This document shows, piece by piece, positions 42,727-51,315 of a DNA stretch of 64,000 nt. A model generated the notes under the pieces. It did no database searches and had not been told where the DNA came from. It saw only the letters and a list, made by a program, of their open reading frames with translations. The translations under genes and the position numbers were made by a program. Position 1 is the stretch's first letter; each line of letters begins with the position of its first letter. The DNA is from Candidatus Poseidoniaceae archaeon (GTDB lineage Archaea > Thermoplasmatota > Poseidoniia > Poseidoniales > Poseidoniaceae): positions 1-64,000 of the forward strand of contig CASIAP010000002.1 of NCBI GenBank assembly GCA_949372645.1. Direction: 5' to 3'.

Positions 42727-44100
42727 ATGCAACTTGAAGGTGTCAATCTCGATCGTGGATTTTTCCAACTTACCGTGCCCTACCATTGGCTCAGTTGGGT
42801 TGGTTGGGTTATTGGACTTTTGATGGTTATCGTTGGTTTGATTACTTTCATGGATGGGGGGGGGCTCCTCGCTGCTTTCGGATTTTTAGTGATTGCACTT
42901 TTATCTCCTGCTTCACTCGAAACTGACCTTCATAACATCCGTAAGAACGCTCCACAGGCAGACGATTTAGAAGAGGCTGCATTAAAAAATGGTCTTGAGG
43001 TGGAATCTTGGTTTTTTGGGCGTTCTTCCTACAGCCCAACAAACGACCCAAATGATTGGATTCTCCCAGCCCCTGGGCCCTCGACTTGGAATCAAGAGGA
43101 CCGTTACGCCCCTGATGGGGATGGTTCCGCACTTTCAGAACATCCAACGAAAGTTGGAACCCCTCACCCTGCCACATTTGCAACGTTTGGAGTGAGTATG
43201 ATTTTGTTCGTCATCCTTCTTGCAATCTCACTTGGCATGCTTCTTCTTGATGAAAAAGCAATGCTTGAGAACGGTGAAATCCTGGATGATGAAGCAGTAA
43301 TGAAATTTGCGCCATTGATTATGAGTATTATCGGTTTTATCTGGTTGCTTATTGGATACTTCCAACATAAAAGGCAGCAACAAATGATTGACACTCCTAC
43401 ATCTTTAGTTCGTTCAGTTGCAGTTGGTTCAGCAGAACTCGTTGGCCAGGTCCGTCCAGCACCTGAGCAATGGATTAACGTCGTAGTTGATGGAAATCAA
43501 CATCGCAGGATTCCCGGATGTGTTGATTTCAAATGGGAATACGAGGTTTATGTTTGCCGACAGGTGACTTCCACGGACTCTGAAGGGAATACGACAACCA
43601 GAGAAGAATGTAATTGGCAGAGTGTTCGGTCAGATCACGGTAATGTTCCCTTCATGCTTCATGATGGTACCGGTGCAATCCGGGTTGAGTCCAGTACTTT
43701 CAAGAAGAAGAATCTTGGAAACTTCATTAAACGATGGACTTCAAGCCATGCAGATACATTGCGTGACCATTTCAAAACGGAATTTGCAGCTCGTCTCTTT
43801 AGAGATGGAGATGTTCGTAAGCACCGTTGGACTGCGTATGCACTGCGTATCGGAAATCCAGTCTACATGTTGGGTATGGTCAAACCTCGTCCGAGAGAAG
43901 AACTCACAAACGAGGGCCTTGATGGAACCATTGGCCACTCAACGATTTCAGTCTTTGGTGAAAACTCTCCTGGCATGAAAGCAAATCTCCAACGCGGTAC
44001 TGAACTTGCAAATTTAGGAACGATTCGTTCTTCGGCTGAATTATTGATGATGCCAATTGTCTGTTTCATTTGTGGGATTGCAATGTTCGCACTCCTTTGA
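42727..44100 (+). CDS. Membrane protein with GIDE (MUL1/BAM)-like domain, paralogue 1
   Basis: A 457-residue protein. Two hydrophobic helices lie near residues 18-60, two more near 147-172 and 196-216, and one at the C-terminus (MMPIVCFICGIAMFALL). Between residues about 235 and 420 is a domain resembling the GIDE/BAM domain of mitochondrial MUL1: PTSLVRSVAVGSAELVGQVR, a strand-rich centre with VPFMLHDGTGAIRVESS, and IGNPVYMLGMVKPR. No RING finger follows, so it is not a ubiquitin ligase. The next gene (41 nt downstream) encodes a protein of the same layout and equal length. The function is unknown; a membrane-stress or envelope role is only a guess. Confidence 0.7.
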   Translation: MQLEGVNLDRGFFQLTVPYHWLSWVGWVIGLLMVIVGLITFMDGGGLLAAFGFLVIALLSPASLETDLHNIRKNAPQADDLEEAALKNGLEVESWFFGRSSYSPTNDPNDWILPAPGPSTWNQEDRYAPDGDGSALSEHPTKVGTPHPATFATFGVSMILFVILLAISLGMLLLDEKAMLENGEILDDEAVMKFAPLIMSIIGFIWLLIGYFQHKRQQQMIDTPTSLVRSVAVGSAELVGQVRPAPEQWINVVVDGNQHRRIPGCVDFKWEYEVYVCRQVTSTDSEGNTTTREECNWQSVRSDHGNVPFMLHDGTGAIRVESSTFKKKNLGNFIKRWTSSHADTLRDHFKTEFAARLFRDGDVRKHRWTAYALRIGNPVYMLGMVKPRPREELTNEGLDGTIGHSTISVFGENSPGMKANLQRGTELANLGTIRSSAELLMMPIVCFICGIAMFALL

Positions 44101-44141
44101 AACACCACAGACTTCAATACCTTCGTTGAAGACCATTTGTT

Positions 44142-45515
44142 ATGGATGGCAAAGCGCCAGAGCAAGATGGTGGATTTTTTGTCGCATCTCTCCCCTATAA
44201 CCAAGAGATGTGGATTGGATGGGCTATTGGCGCGTTGATCTTTGTGTTCGGCTTTTTTTACAGTCCATTCTGGGGTTTTATTGGTCTTTATCTTCTCTTT
44301 TTGAACACACCTCACCCCTTTGCCCAAAAACTCGAACAATTCAAAACAAAAACAAGCAATGAAGAATATCTTGGTAAGTATGCCAAAGATCGAGGCCATA
44401 CCTTTGAGCGGTACTGGCTTCCGGAAAGTCTGGATGGCTTGAAAAATGATGCGGGTAAATGGCACTTTCCAACCCCGAGTCAATATGTTTGGAACTGGAA
44501 AAAGCCTTACAATGAAGATAAAGATGGGTCTTTACTTTTTGAACATCCGTTTATGGTTGGTGCACCGAAGCCTCCACTTTTCACACTTCGTGCGGTATAT
44601 CTCACACTCGGTCTTGTTATGCTCTACTTCTGGGGTGCAATTTCGGTTTTCAAGTATCACTTGGAGACCTTTGTCTCTGTTTTTGTGTTCTTAATCGATA
44701 TTACTTCGAGTCAGTTCTTTGGAATTCTTTTGGGCATTCTTCTTGTGCTTTCTCTGCTGTATTTTGTCATCTTCTTTTTCTCTTCGTTGTCCAAATCAGT
44801 GACGAATATGCAAATGGTGGAAATGCCAACTTCTCTTGTTAACTCAGTTGAAGTGGGGGAAGCAGAATTGATTGGGCAAGCTCGACCAGGCCCCCATGGC
44901 GCTTTGAAAATATTTGTTGATGATAACCCTTCAATGTCGTGTGAAAACCTCGTCTGCTATGAATGGGTGCGTGAAGACTTTCCACCCCAGGGAAATATTC
45001 CAAAATGGGCTGAAAAAAACTTTTTGATGTATGGACTTGGAAAGGTGTACAACGGTTTGTATTCCTTATACCAGCATTCGTTCAACATTGTCGAGTCACA
45101 CACGCATGAAACTGCACGGCAGAGTGGAGGTTTACCTTTCATCCTCCACGATGGAAGCGGTGGTATACGCGTAGAACCTTCAATGTTTAATCGAGTTCTC
45201 TACCAAGTTCCACTCAATGTATGGAATATTGGTACGACACGTTGGACACTTTACGGATTGAGACTTGGCGATCCATTATACATCCATGGAGAAGTAACGT
45301 CTCGTTCGGAAGAAGAATTATCTGAGGAAAAAATAGATGGCACATTGAGTAATTCTCTTCTCAAAGTCATTGGCAATGAAGACCCTCCAGGCCAAGAATT
45401 AATTTTGATTCAGGGCACTGAATACAGTATTCTTGCCTACACGTATTCCTTGTTCGAAACTCTCTATTTGCCGGTTTTCTATCTCGCTGTATTTTTCATC
45501 CTCGGAATAGTATGA
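44142..45515 (+). CDS. Membrane protein with GIDE (MUL1/BAM)-like domain, paralogue 2
   Basis: A 457-residue paralogue of the preceding gene, diverged over most of its length but keeping the same landmarks: DKDGSLLFEHPFMVGAPKPP (partner of GDGSALSEHPTKVGTPHPA), MPTSLVNSVEVGEAELIGQAR, LPFILHDGSGGIRVEPSMF and LGDPLYIHGEVTSRSEEEL. The loop between the GIDE strands differs strongly (FPPQGNIPKWAEKNF versus a Cys-containing one), which may set partner specificity. It ends with a membrane helix. The order suggests tandem duplication in the lineage; both genes may be co-transcribed. Confidence 0.7.
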   Translation: MDGKAPEQDGGFFVASLPYNQEMWIGWAIGALIFVFGFFYSPFWGFIGLYLLFLNTPHPFAQKLEQFKTKTSNEEYLGKYAKDRGHTFERYWLPESLDGLKNDAGKWHFPTPSQYVWNWKKPYNEDKDGSLLFEHPFMVGAPKPPLFTLRAVYLTLGLVMLYFWGAISVFKYHLETFVSVFVFLIDITSSQFFGILLGILLVLSLLYFVIFFFSSLSKSVTNMQMVEMPTSLVNSVEVGEAELIGQARPGPHGALKIFVDDNPSMSCENLVCYEWVREDFPPQGNIPKWAEKNFLMYGLGKVYNGLYSLYQHSFNIVESHTHETARQSGGLPFILHDGSGGIRVEPSMFNRVLYQVPLNVWNIGTTRWTLYGLRLGDPLYIHGEVTSRSEEELSEEKIDGTLSNSLLKVIGNEDPPGQELILIQGTEYSILAYTYSLFETLYLPVFYLAVFFILGIV

Positions 45516-45545
45516 AGTTATCAATCGTTACGCTTTCGAAGTAGC

Positions 45546-46766
45546 ATGGCAGATGATGTAGTCATTGTTGGCGGAGCAAGAACACCATTTTGTGAATGGG
45601 TTGGCGGAAAACGTGGCGATGGTAAGCAAGGTGGATTATTGAAGTCAATGACTGCTCAAGACCTCGGTGGTTTGGCCATCAAAGGCGCTCTTGAAAAGAC
45701 AGGTACCGACCCTTCATCAGTCGACCATGTCGTCATGGGGTATGCTTTACAGACATGTTCTCAATCAATTTATGGTTCACGTCATGCAGGTCTCAAAGGC
45801 GGTATACCTCAAGAAGTTCCAATGCTGACACTCTCTCGAATTTGTGGTTCTGGTGTCCAGTCTATCATCACTGGGGCACAAATGATCATGCTTGGGGAAG
45901 CATCGACCGTCGTTTCAGGCGGGATGGAAAACCTCAGTCAAGCCCCCCATGTTATGCGAGGTGGCCGTGAAGGTTGGAGACTTGGCCGTTCACCTCAAGT
46001 CGAAGATTACATGATGACGAATCTTCAAGACATGACCTGTGGCCTCTTTATGGCCCAAACGTCAGATGAATTATGCAACAGAAAAGGAATCACCCGTGAA
46101 GAAATCGATGCATTTGCAGCGCGCTCACATGCTCGAACTACTTCTTCAATCGAAAACGATGTTTTTGAACAAGAAATTGTCTCCGTGACCATCAAGGGTC
46201 GCCGAGGAGATACGGTTGTCACTCACAAAGACGAAGACCATGTGGTCAAGGGTACAACTGCAGAATCTTTGGCAAAACTACCAACTGCCTTTGGACCTGA
46301 TTCTTTTGTGACTGCCGGTAATGCCTCTGGTGTTGTCGATGGCGCAGCAGCAGTCGTCATCAAGTCAGCATCACAAGCAGAAGCCGATGGCGATGCTCCA
46401 TTGGCTCGAATTGTCTCCTGGGGGATAGTTGGGCTTGAACCTGCCATCATGGCATATGGGCCTGTCCCTTCATCTCGCAAGGCCTTAGAGAAGGCTGGGT
46501 TGACCACAGGTGATATTGACCGCTGGGAGATCAACGAAGCTTTCGCTGGCCAAGCAGTCGCTTGTATCAAGGATCTTGAAATCGATGTGGAGAAAGTCAA
46601 TGTCAACGGCGGTGCTGTTGGTTTAGGTCATCCACTTGCTGCAACAGGTACTCGTTTGGTTCTCACTCTCGCGTATGAATTAAAGCGCTGTGGTGGACGC
46701 TACGGTGTTGCTACAGCATGTATCGGTGGCGGTCAAGGCATTGCCATGGTTATCGAATCGCTTTGA
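45546..46766 (+). CDS. Acetyl-CoA C-acyltransferase (thiolase)
   Basis: A 406-residue thiolase with the three active-site elements: C100 in SRICGSG (nucleophile), H362 in GLGHPLAATG, C392 in ACIGGGQG, plus NEAFAGQAV. Thiolases join or split beta-ketoacyl-CoA; the sequence cannot tell biosynthetic (acetoacetyl-CoA) from degradative thiolase. The archaeal mevalonate pathway commonly uses a thiolase with a partner DUF35 protein, which is not seen next to it. It lies between the GIDE-like pair and the RND transporter and is preceded by a separate untranslated gap of 30 nt. Confidence 0.94.
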   Translation: MADDVVIVGGARTPFCEWVGGKRGDGKQGGLLKSMTAQDLGGLAIKGALEKTGTDPSSVDHVVMGYALQTCSQSIYGSRHAGLKGGIPQEVPMLTLSRICGSGVQSIITGAQMIMLGEASTVVSGGMENLSQAPHVMRGGREGWRLGRSPQVEDYMMTNLQDMTCGLFMAQTSDELCNRKGITREEIDAFAARSHARTTSSIENDVFEQEIVSVTIKGRRGDTVVTHKDEDHVVKGTTAESLAKLPTAFGPDSFVTAGNASGVVDGAAAVVIKSASQAEADGDAPLARIVSWGIVGLEPAIMAYGPVPSSRKALEKAGLTTGDIDRWEINEAFAGQAVACIKDLEIDVEKVNVNGGAVGLGHPLAATGTRLVLTLAYELKRCGGRYGVATACIGGGQGIAMVIESL

Positions 46767-46814
46767 AGGCCTTCATCTCCAAAAGAACTTGGTTGAACAA
46801 TCTCCGAACACGAA

Positions 46815-46822
46815 TATATATA
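46815..46822 (+). promoter_or_regulatory. TATA box for the RND/MMPL transporter gene
   Basis: TATATATA lies 22-29 nt before ATG 46844, the expected place for a leaderless gene, and argues against starts upstream that would overlap the thiolase. Confidence 0.6.
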
Positions 46823-46843
46823 CTGATTCGCGTAGCACGGTTC

Positions 46844-49621
46844 ATGAAAAATCCCTTTACGTGGATGAGTCAAACCAGTGTTGAATATCCCAAAAGGGCA
46901 TTTGCAGTCATCATGATGATTGTCGTCTGCTTTTCAAGTGGAGCAATGCATCTACAATTTGACAACAGTGAGGATGGTTTTTTCCCTGACGATGAGAATG
47001 TGCAATTATTGAATCAACTCGAATTGGAATACCAGGCATCGGTGGATTTTGTTCGTACCATCAAAGATGTTGAGCAAGGGGATTTATTTCAAAATACAAC
47101 GTGGGCTGAACTTGCAGAAATTGAAGCCATGATGCTGGAGAATGAAGACTTCAAGCCTCACCATTATCCCTTATTTGGAACTCAAGCCAACAGTGGTATG
47201 GCAAGTTCTGCCATTCAATGGCAACTTTGGCAAGATGATGCACAGGCAGGATGGATCGACGAGATTCAAGCGGCACTCAACGGTGTTCAGAATTCCAACT
47301 CTTCCCAATTGCAGGTTGCATTGAGCAATGTCTCCACAGCATCATCTTCAATTCCAGAGGTTTCAGCAATTACACCAGAAAATCTTCGGGCATGGTCGCC
47401 CGATGAGCCAAGTGAGTGGCTCGCTCGAATGGACTCGGGTCAAAACCTCTCGTCCCGATTGGGTTCTTTACTCGGACAACTTGAAGCGCTAACTCTCGAC
47501 AGAGACGCTGGAGAAGTTGGTCAAATAATGGCCGTTACAGGGCCATTGAAGGGCCAACTCATTCCTCTTAATGCTCTTCAAAACATTGACTACCGTGAAG
47601 CAATCTTGAGTTGCATGCCGGTGGAGAGCCGTGATGACCCATGGAATCTTTCTGGGCCTATTCTAACGACATTAGTCATCAGCAGTGAACCTTCTGACTA
47701 TGGCCACGACGTTCTGGATAATGTTCAAGCAGATATTGATGCTTGGTCATCAACAATGCTAGTAAACATGACCAACACAACAGGAAATGAACAAGTTCGT
47801 ACCTTTTCATTCTCGCAACTCGCCATAGGGGCAAATGGTAATCTCGGTAAAGAAATTGGCATGCTTACCAGTGCTGCAATGTTACTTCTCGCTGGAATTC
47901 TTTGGTTGAATTTCCGGAGTATCCGAGATACAGCTTACGTCACCTTCCTAACAATTATTTCCATTGCTGCCACCTATGGTGTAGCGGGGTGGTTACAATT
48001 CATGGGTGTCAATATGGTGTTCAATGCTGCCATGAATTCAATACCGGTCTTATTACTGGCCATCGGGGTCGATTATGGTCTTCACGTGGTGCTGAGGATA
48101 CGAGAAGAGATGCAAAACCTTGACAGTCAAGATTCTATAGAAAGGGAGACACTCAAAGACTTCTCTTACGAAGCACGAAAAATCGCAGTAACGAGAGGGA
48201 CAGTATTGACATCCATTGCTTTGGTCATTGCCATTTTCACCGACATGGTTGGTTTTCTCTCGTTCAGATTCTCTGCCCTTTCCTTCTTACAAGTCTTTGG
48301 AACGGTTATCGCCATCGGATTGTTCGTAGTTTACTTACTGAGTATCACGGCTTTGCCGGCATTGATGCTCATGTTCCCACCGAAACGTCTCGCACTCTCC
48401 AAAGCCAGCAAACTCTCTATTGGCCGTATCTCATCCGCCATTGGGCGATTATCGACACAGCCAGTGAAGGTAGGCGTAATCGCAGTGCTGTTGCTGACGC
48501 CGATGTACTTTGGATTCCAACAATTGGAAGTTGGCTTTGACCAACGTGATCAATTGGACCAGGATATTCCCGTTGTTGGAGACTTCTTGATGCTTTCTGA
48601 TGACTTCCAAAGCAGTCGTTCACCGTTGTACCTTGTCATTGACACTAAAATCATCTCTCATGAAGGTAGAATGACTTGGAATGCTGCTGAAGCGATGTTG
48701 TTACAGAGTGAAGATGTAAATGGCGTTCCAAACGGTTTGTGGAATTTACTTGCTGAAGCCCAAGGGCGCGACCCAGTGCTGAATACACTGATGACCGAAT
48801 TGGATGCATCCACCCCCGCCTCTTATCAAGCGCTTTCGAACTATCTTTTGGAAAATTCAACAGGCCGTGAATTAACCTCGGCCGTTTTGTCTTCTGACGG
48901 TCAACAAACGGTTCTCTCGTTCCAAGCAGAGACACTTGACTGGCAAGCCACCATCGACCTTTACGGCCGTTTGACTCTTGCATTGCAGAATACTGAGGAC
49001 TCTTTGGACAACGATGCTACTCTTCGTATAGGTGGTCGCAGTCTTATTGTTGCTCAAACCAGCGCTGATGTGGCAGAATCGGCCGTTATTTCCACTTCAG
49101 TTGTGGCATTGGTAATTTTAGCTATGCTTGTGGGGATTCATACGACTCGTCAGAAAAACTTCAAACAGGGATTAGCAAGAGGTTTTGTCTCCTGGATTCC
49201 ATTGATGATGGTTGTCGGCTGGGTGTACGGTATCATGGGCTTTACAGGGTATCAAATCAATGCCCAAACGGTGACGATTGGTGCCTTATCGCTGGGTCTC
49301 GGTGTTGATTATGCGGTTCACTTTTCAGTTCGTTTGGAGGAAGAGGTCGAGCACAACCCTCTGGCATCACAAGAGATGTGGGTCACCAATGCCTCTGCTA
49401 CAACGGGTCGGGCTATGTTTGCTGCAGCTCTCACTACAGCAGGTGGATTTTCAGTTCTCAATTTGTCGGCATTGCTCCCACTGCGATTGTTCGGCCAAGC
49501 ATTCGTCGTTGCAATTGCACTTGCTTTGCTGTCAAGTTTGCTTCTACTCCCCGCATTCTACACCCCTTTCCTTAAGCGGGATGCCGAGAAGTTCGCAGCA
49601 ACTCATTTGGAGGCTGAATGA
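46844..49621 (+). CDS. RND superfamily (MMPL-like) membrane transporter
   Basis: A 925-residue protein with the RND two-half layout: one helix near the N-terminus (FAVIMMIVVCFSSGAM), a large outside loop, then five helices (about 340-510) with IGVDYGLHVVLRIREE and RGTVLTSIALVIAIFTDMVGFLSF. The second half repeats the plan, with LGLGVDYAVHFSVRLEEEVE and TTGRAMFAAALTTAGGFSVL. These sterol-sensing-like segments mark MMPL/hydrophobe exporters, which use proton motive force to move lipids or other hydrophobic molecules. The start is fixed by the TATA box. The next gene overlaps its stop by four bases. The substrate is unknown. Confidence 0.88.
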   Translation: MKNPFTWMSQTSVEYPKRAFAVIMMIVVCFSSGAMHLQFDNSEDGFFPDDENVQLLNQLELEYQASVDFVRTIKDVEQGDLFQNTTWAELAEIEAMMLENEDFKPHHYPLFGTQANSGMASSAIQWQLWQDDAQAGWIDEIQAALNGVQNSNSSQLQVALSNVSTASSSIPEVSAITPENLRAWSPDEPSEWLARMDSGQNLSSRLGSLLGQLEALTLDRDAGEVGQIMAVTGPLKGQLIPLNALQNIDYREAILSCMPVESRDDPWNLSGPILTTLVISSEPSDYGHDVLDNVQADIDAWSSTMLVNMTNTTGNEQVRTFSFSQLAIGANGNLGKEIGMLTSAAMLLLAGILWLNFRSIRDTAYVTFLTIISIAATYGVAGWLQFMGVNMVFNAAMNSIPVLLLAIGVDYGLHVVLRIREEMQNLDSQDSIERETLKDFSYEARKIAVTRGTVLTSIALVIAIFTDMVGFLSFRFSALSFLQVFGTVIAIGLFVVYLLSITALPALMLMFPPKRLALSKASKLSIGRISSAIGRLSTQPVKVGVIAVLLLTPMYFGFQQLEVGFDQRDQLDQDIPVVGDFLMLSDDFQSSRSPLYLVIDTKIISHEGRMTWNAAEAMLLQSEDVNGVPNGLWNLLAEAQGRDPVLNTLMTELDASTPASYQALSNYLLENSTGRELTSAVLSSDGQQTVLSFQAETLDWQATIDLYGRLTLALQNTEDSLDNDATLRIGGRSLIVAQTSADVAESAVISTSVVALVILAMLVGIHTTRQKNFKQGLARGFVSWIPLMMVVGWVYGIMGFTGYQINAQTVTIGALSLGLGVDYAVHFSVRLEEEVEHNPLASQEMWVTNASATTGRAMFAAALTTAGGFSVLNLSALLPLRLFGQAFVVAIALALLSSLLLLPAFYTPFLKRDAEKFAATHLEAE

Positions 49622-50103
49622 TGGAAACTCTCGCTGTGGCAATGTTTTGGGTTTCTTCTGTGTTGATTCTACCGTTTTGGACTCTGATGTGGTTCATGCC
49701 GAAGCACGAACTTACCAAGCGATTTGTGGGGGATATTCGTTGGTCGATACTCCCTCTTCTCATACCATATGCGATTCTCGCCCTTCCAAATGCTCCTGAG
49801 GTTATTTTTACCTTTGCAAGCCAAATGCCAACCCCAGAAATAGTCGTTGAACTGTTTGGTAATGACGAAATAATTGCCTTGGCATGGATTCATTTGCTTG
49901 CTCTTGATTTGTTTGTTGGACGATATGTTTGGCTTCGAATGTTAGCTGCAGGACGGCCAATGTATGTTTCAACTCCAGTTCTCATCTTGTGTACAATGAT
50001 GGGGCCACTTGGATTTTTACTTGGGATACTTTCGACATGGTCGGTGAAGGATTTGGAATCAATTGCTTCGGACTCTGAATCGGTCGAACCAATGAAGGTT
50101 TAG
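49618..50103 (+). CDS. ABA4-like membrane protein (DUF4281)
   Basis: A 161-residue protein with four hydrophobic helices and the family pattern: ALAWIHLLALDLFVGRYVWLRML, then TPVLILCTMMGPLGFLLGIL. Plant ABA4 works in neoxanthin formation, and prokaryotic members often occur near carotenoid or rhodopsin genes, but its exact role is unclear. It overlaps the RND transporter stop by four bases, so both are probably translated from one transcript. A second ATG directly follows the first. Confidence 0.75.
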   Translation: MMETLAVAMFWVSSVLILPFWTLMWFMPKHELTKRFVGDIRWSILPLLIPYAILALPNAPEVIFTFASQMPTPEIVVELFGNDEIIALAWIHLLALDLFVGRYVWLRMLAAGRPMYVSTPVLILCTMMGPLGFLLGILSTWSVKDLESIASDSESVEPMKV

Positions 50104-50140
50104 TGGATGTATTCAAGTCAATACAGTTGGTGCAAGAACC

Positions 50141-50896
50141 ATGGCAGCAACCCATGACTTGGATTGTAGCCATATTCCGTTTCCGATGCCGGAACGAAAA
50201 TGTGTGTTGTATCAGAATTGGATTCATTTGACATTTATGCATTGGAAAGTCGATGCATCCCTCATACAAGCCTACCTCCCAGAGGGATTAGATTTAGATT
50301 TATTTAATGGAAATGCCTACATTGGCGTAATCCCTTTCACCATGGAAAAAGTTCGTCCACGAGGTCTGCCTTGGATTCCATTCATTTCCACATTTGGAGA
50401 ATTTAATATTCGAACGTATGTCACAAAAGATGGTGTTCCCGGAATCTTATTTCTCACACTTGATGCACAAAGCCGAGTCACATGCTTTCACGCTCCTCGT
50501 TCCTATGGCCTCCCGTATCGTTATGCAAAGGCCAAAGTTCAAGTTGAAGAAGATGGACACTATTCATGGTCTTCTGAACGTAAGGCTGGTGGAGAATCCT
50601 TGATTGGTAGGACCAAGAGTTCAGGTCCGATGGAACATGCAGTTGAAGGTTCACTTGAATATTTTCTGTTCGAGCGTTACAGCCTGTATACCTGGCACAA
50701 AGGCATATTGCATCGAGCCTATACCCATCATCTTCCATGGAATTATTGTGTTGCAGAGGTGGAAGTGGATACCAATACTTTGTTGGAATCATACAACCTT
50801 GGAATTGACCGGCCACTACACCCTGAACAGATCCATATGAGCTCTGGAGTCAATGTCCAGACTTGGAATGTTGAACCAATCGAGGTGATGAACTGA
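50141..50896 (+). CDS. YqjF-family protein (DUF2071)
   Basis: A 251-residue protein with the YqjF/DUF2071 signature: YQNWIHLTFMHWKVDASLIQAYLPEGL, split here as MHWKVDASLIQAYLPEGL, then GNAYIGVIPFTMEKVRPRGLP (AYIGVIPFTMEKVRPRG), FGEFNIRTYV and RYSLYTW. These resemble the acetoacetate-decarboxylase-like beta fold but lack a known reaction. It is the second member of an ABA4-like/YqjF/DCC cluster. A GAGGTGATG segment at its 3' end serves the next gene. Confidence 0.85.
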   Translation: MAATHDLDCSHIPFPMPERKCVLYQNWIHLTFMHWKVDASLIQAYLPEGLDLDLFNGNAYIGVIPFTMEKVRPRGLPWIPFISTFGEFNIRTYVTKDGVPGILFLTLDAQSRVTCFHAPRSYGLPYRYAKAKVQVEEDGHYSWSSERKAGGESLIGRTKSSGPMEHAVEGSLEYFLFERYSLYTWHKGILHRAYTHHLPWNYCVAEVEVDTNTLLESYNLGIDRPLHPEQIHMSSGVNVQTWNVEPIEVMN

Positions 50897-51273
50897 CAAG
50901 TACAGATGCAATTTTAATGGATGGTGATTGTGGACTTTGTACACATCTGGCAGTGATTCTTAGTCCACGATTGAAACAAAAAAAGTCAGTTCGTTTCCTC
51001 GCTATTGAAAGTGAAGAAGGGCAGGTCCTGGTTTCGACTTTCTCTGAAAAGCTCCAGCGTGCAGATACTGTATATCTCATCCGTGATGGCAAATCATACA
51101 TGCGTTCAGGAGCAGCAATTCGATGTCTTCTTTACCTAAAATGGTATTATTCGATGTGGTTTCCACTTCTTTGGTTGATTCCTTTACCACTCCGCGATTT
51201 AGTCTACCGATTTGTAGCCCGGTATCGCCATCGTGTGTTCAAGCGCCCGGCAACCTGTGTTTTTCCAGTTTGA
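50893..51273 (+). CDS. DCC-family thiol-disulfide oxidoreductase-like protein (DUF393), probable CTG start
   Basis: About 126 residues. The DCC motif DGDCGLC follows a short strand (TDAILM). The rest, with RFLAIESEEG, TVYLIRDGKSYMRSGAAIRCLLYL and WYYSMWFPLLWLIPLPLRD, is a usual DUF393 protein, a thioredoxin-like fold. The first in-frame ATG lies immediately before DGDC and would cut off the first strand. A GAGGTGA ribosome site stands at 50882-50888, four bases before a CTG at 50893 that overlaps the YqjF stop; no ATG, GTG or TTG lies in frame between the previous stop and ATG 50917. CTG initiation is therefore the likely start. A start at 50917 would need a 28-base spacing. Confidence 0.75.
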   Translation: MTSTDAILMDGDCGLCTHLAVILSPRLKQKKSVRFLAIESEEGQVLVSTFSEKLQRADTVYLIRDGKSYMRSGAAIRCLLYLKWYYSMWFPLLWLIPLPLRDLVYRFVARYRHRVFKRPATCVFPV

Positions 51274-51315
51274 ATCCAGAGTGAAATCTATCACCTTCGA
51301 CGAACTGGCATTGCC

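Noticed and set aside
46718-46843. Earlier start for the RND transporter inside the thiolase gene
   Set aside because: A strong TATA box at 46815-46822 places the transcript start near 46844, and the upstream residues have no similarity.
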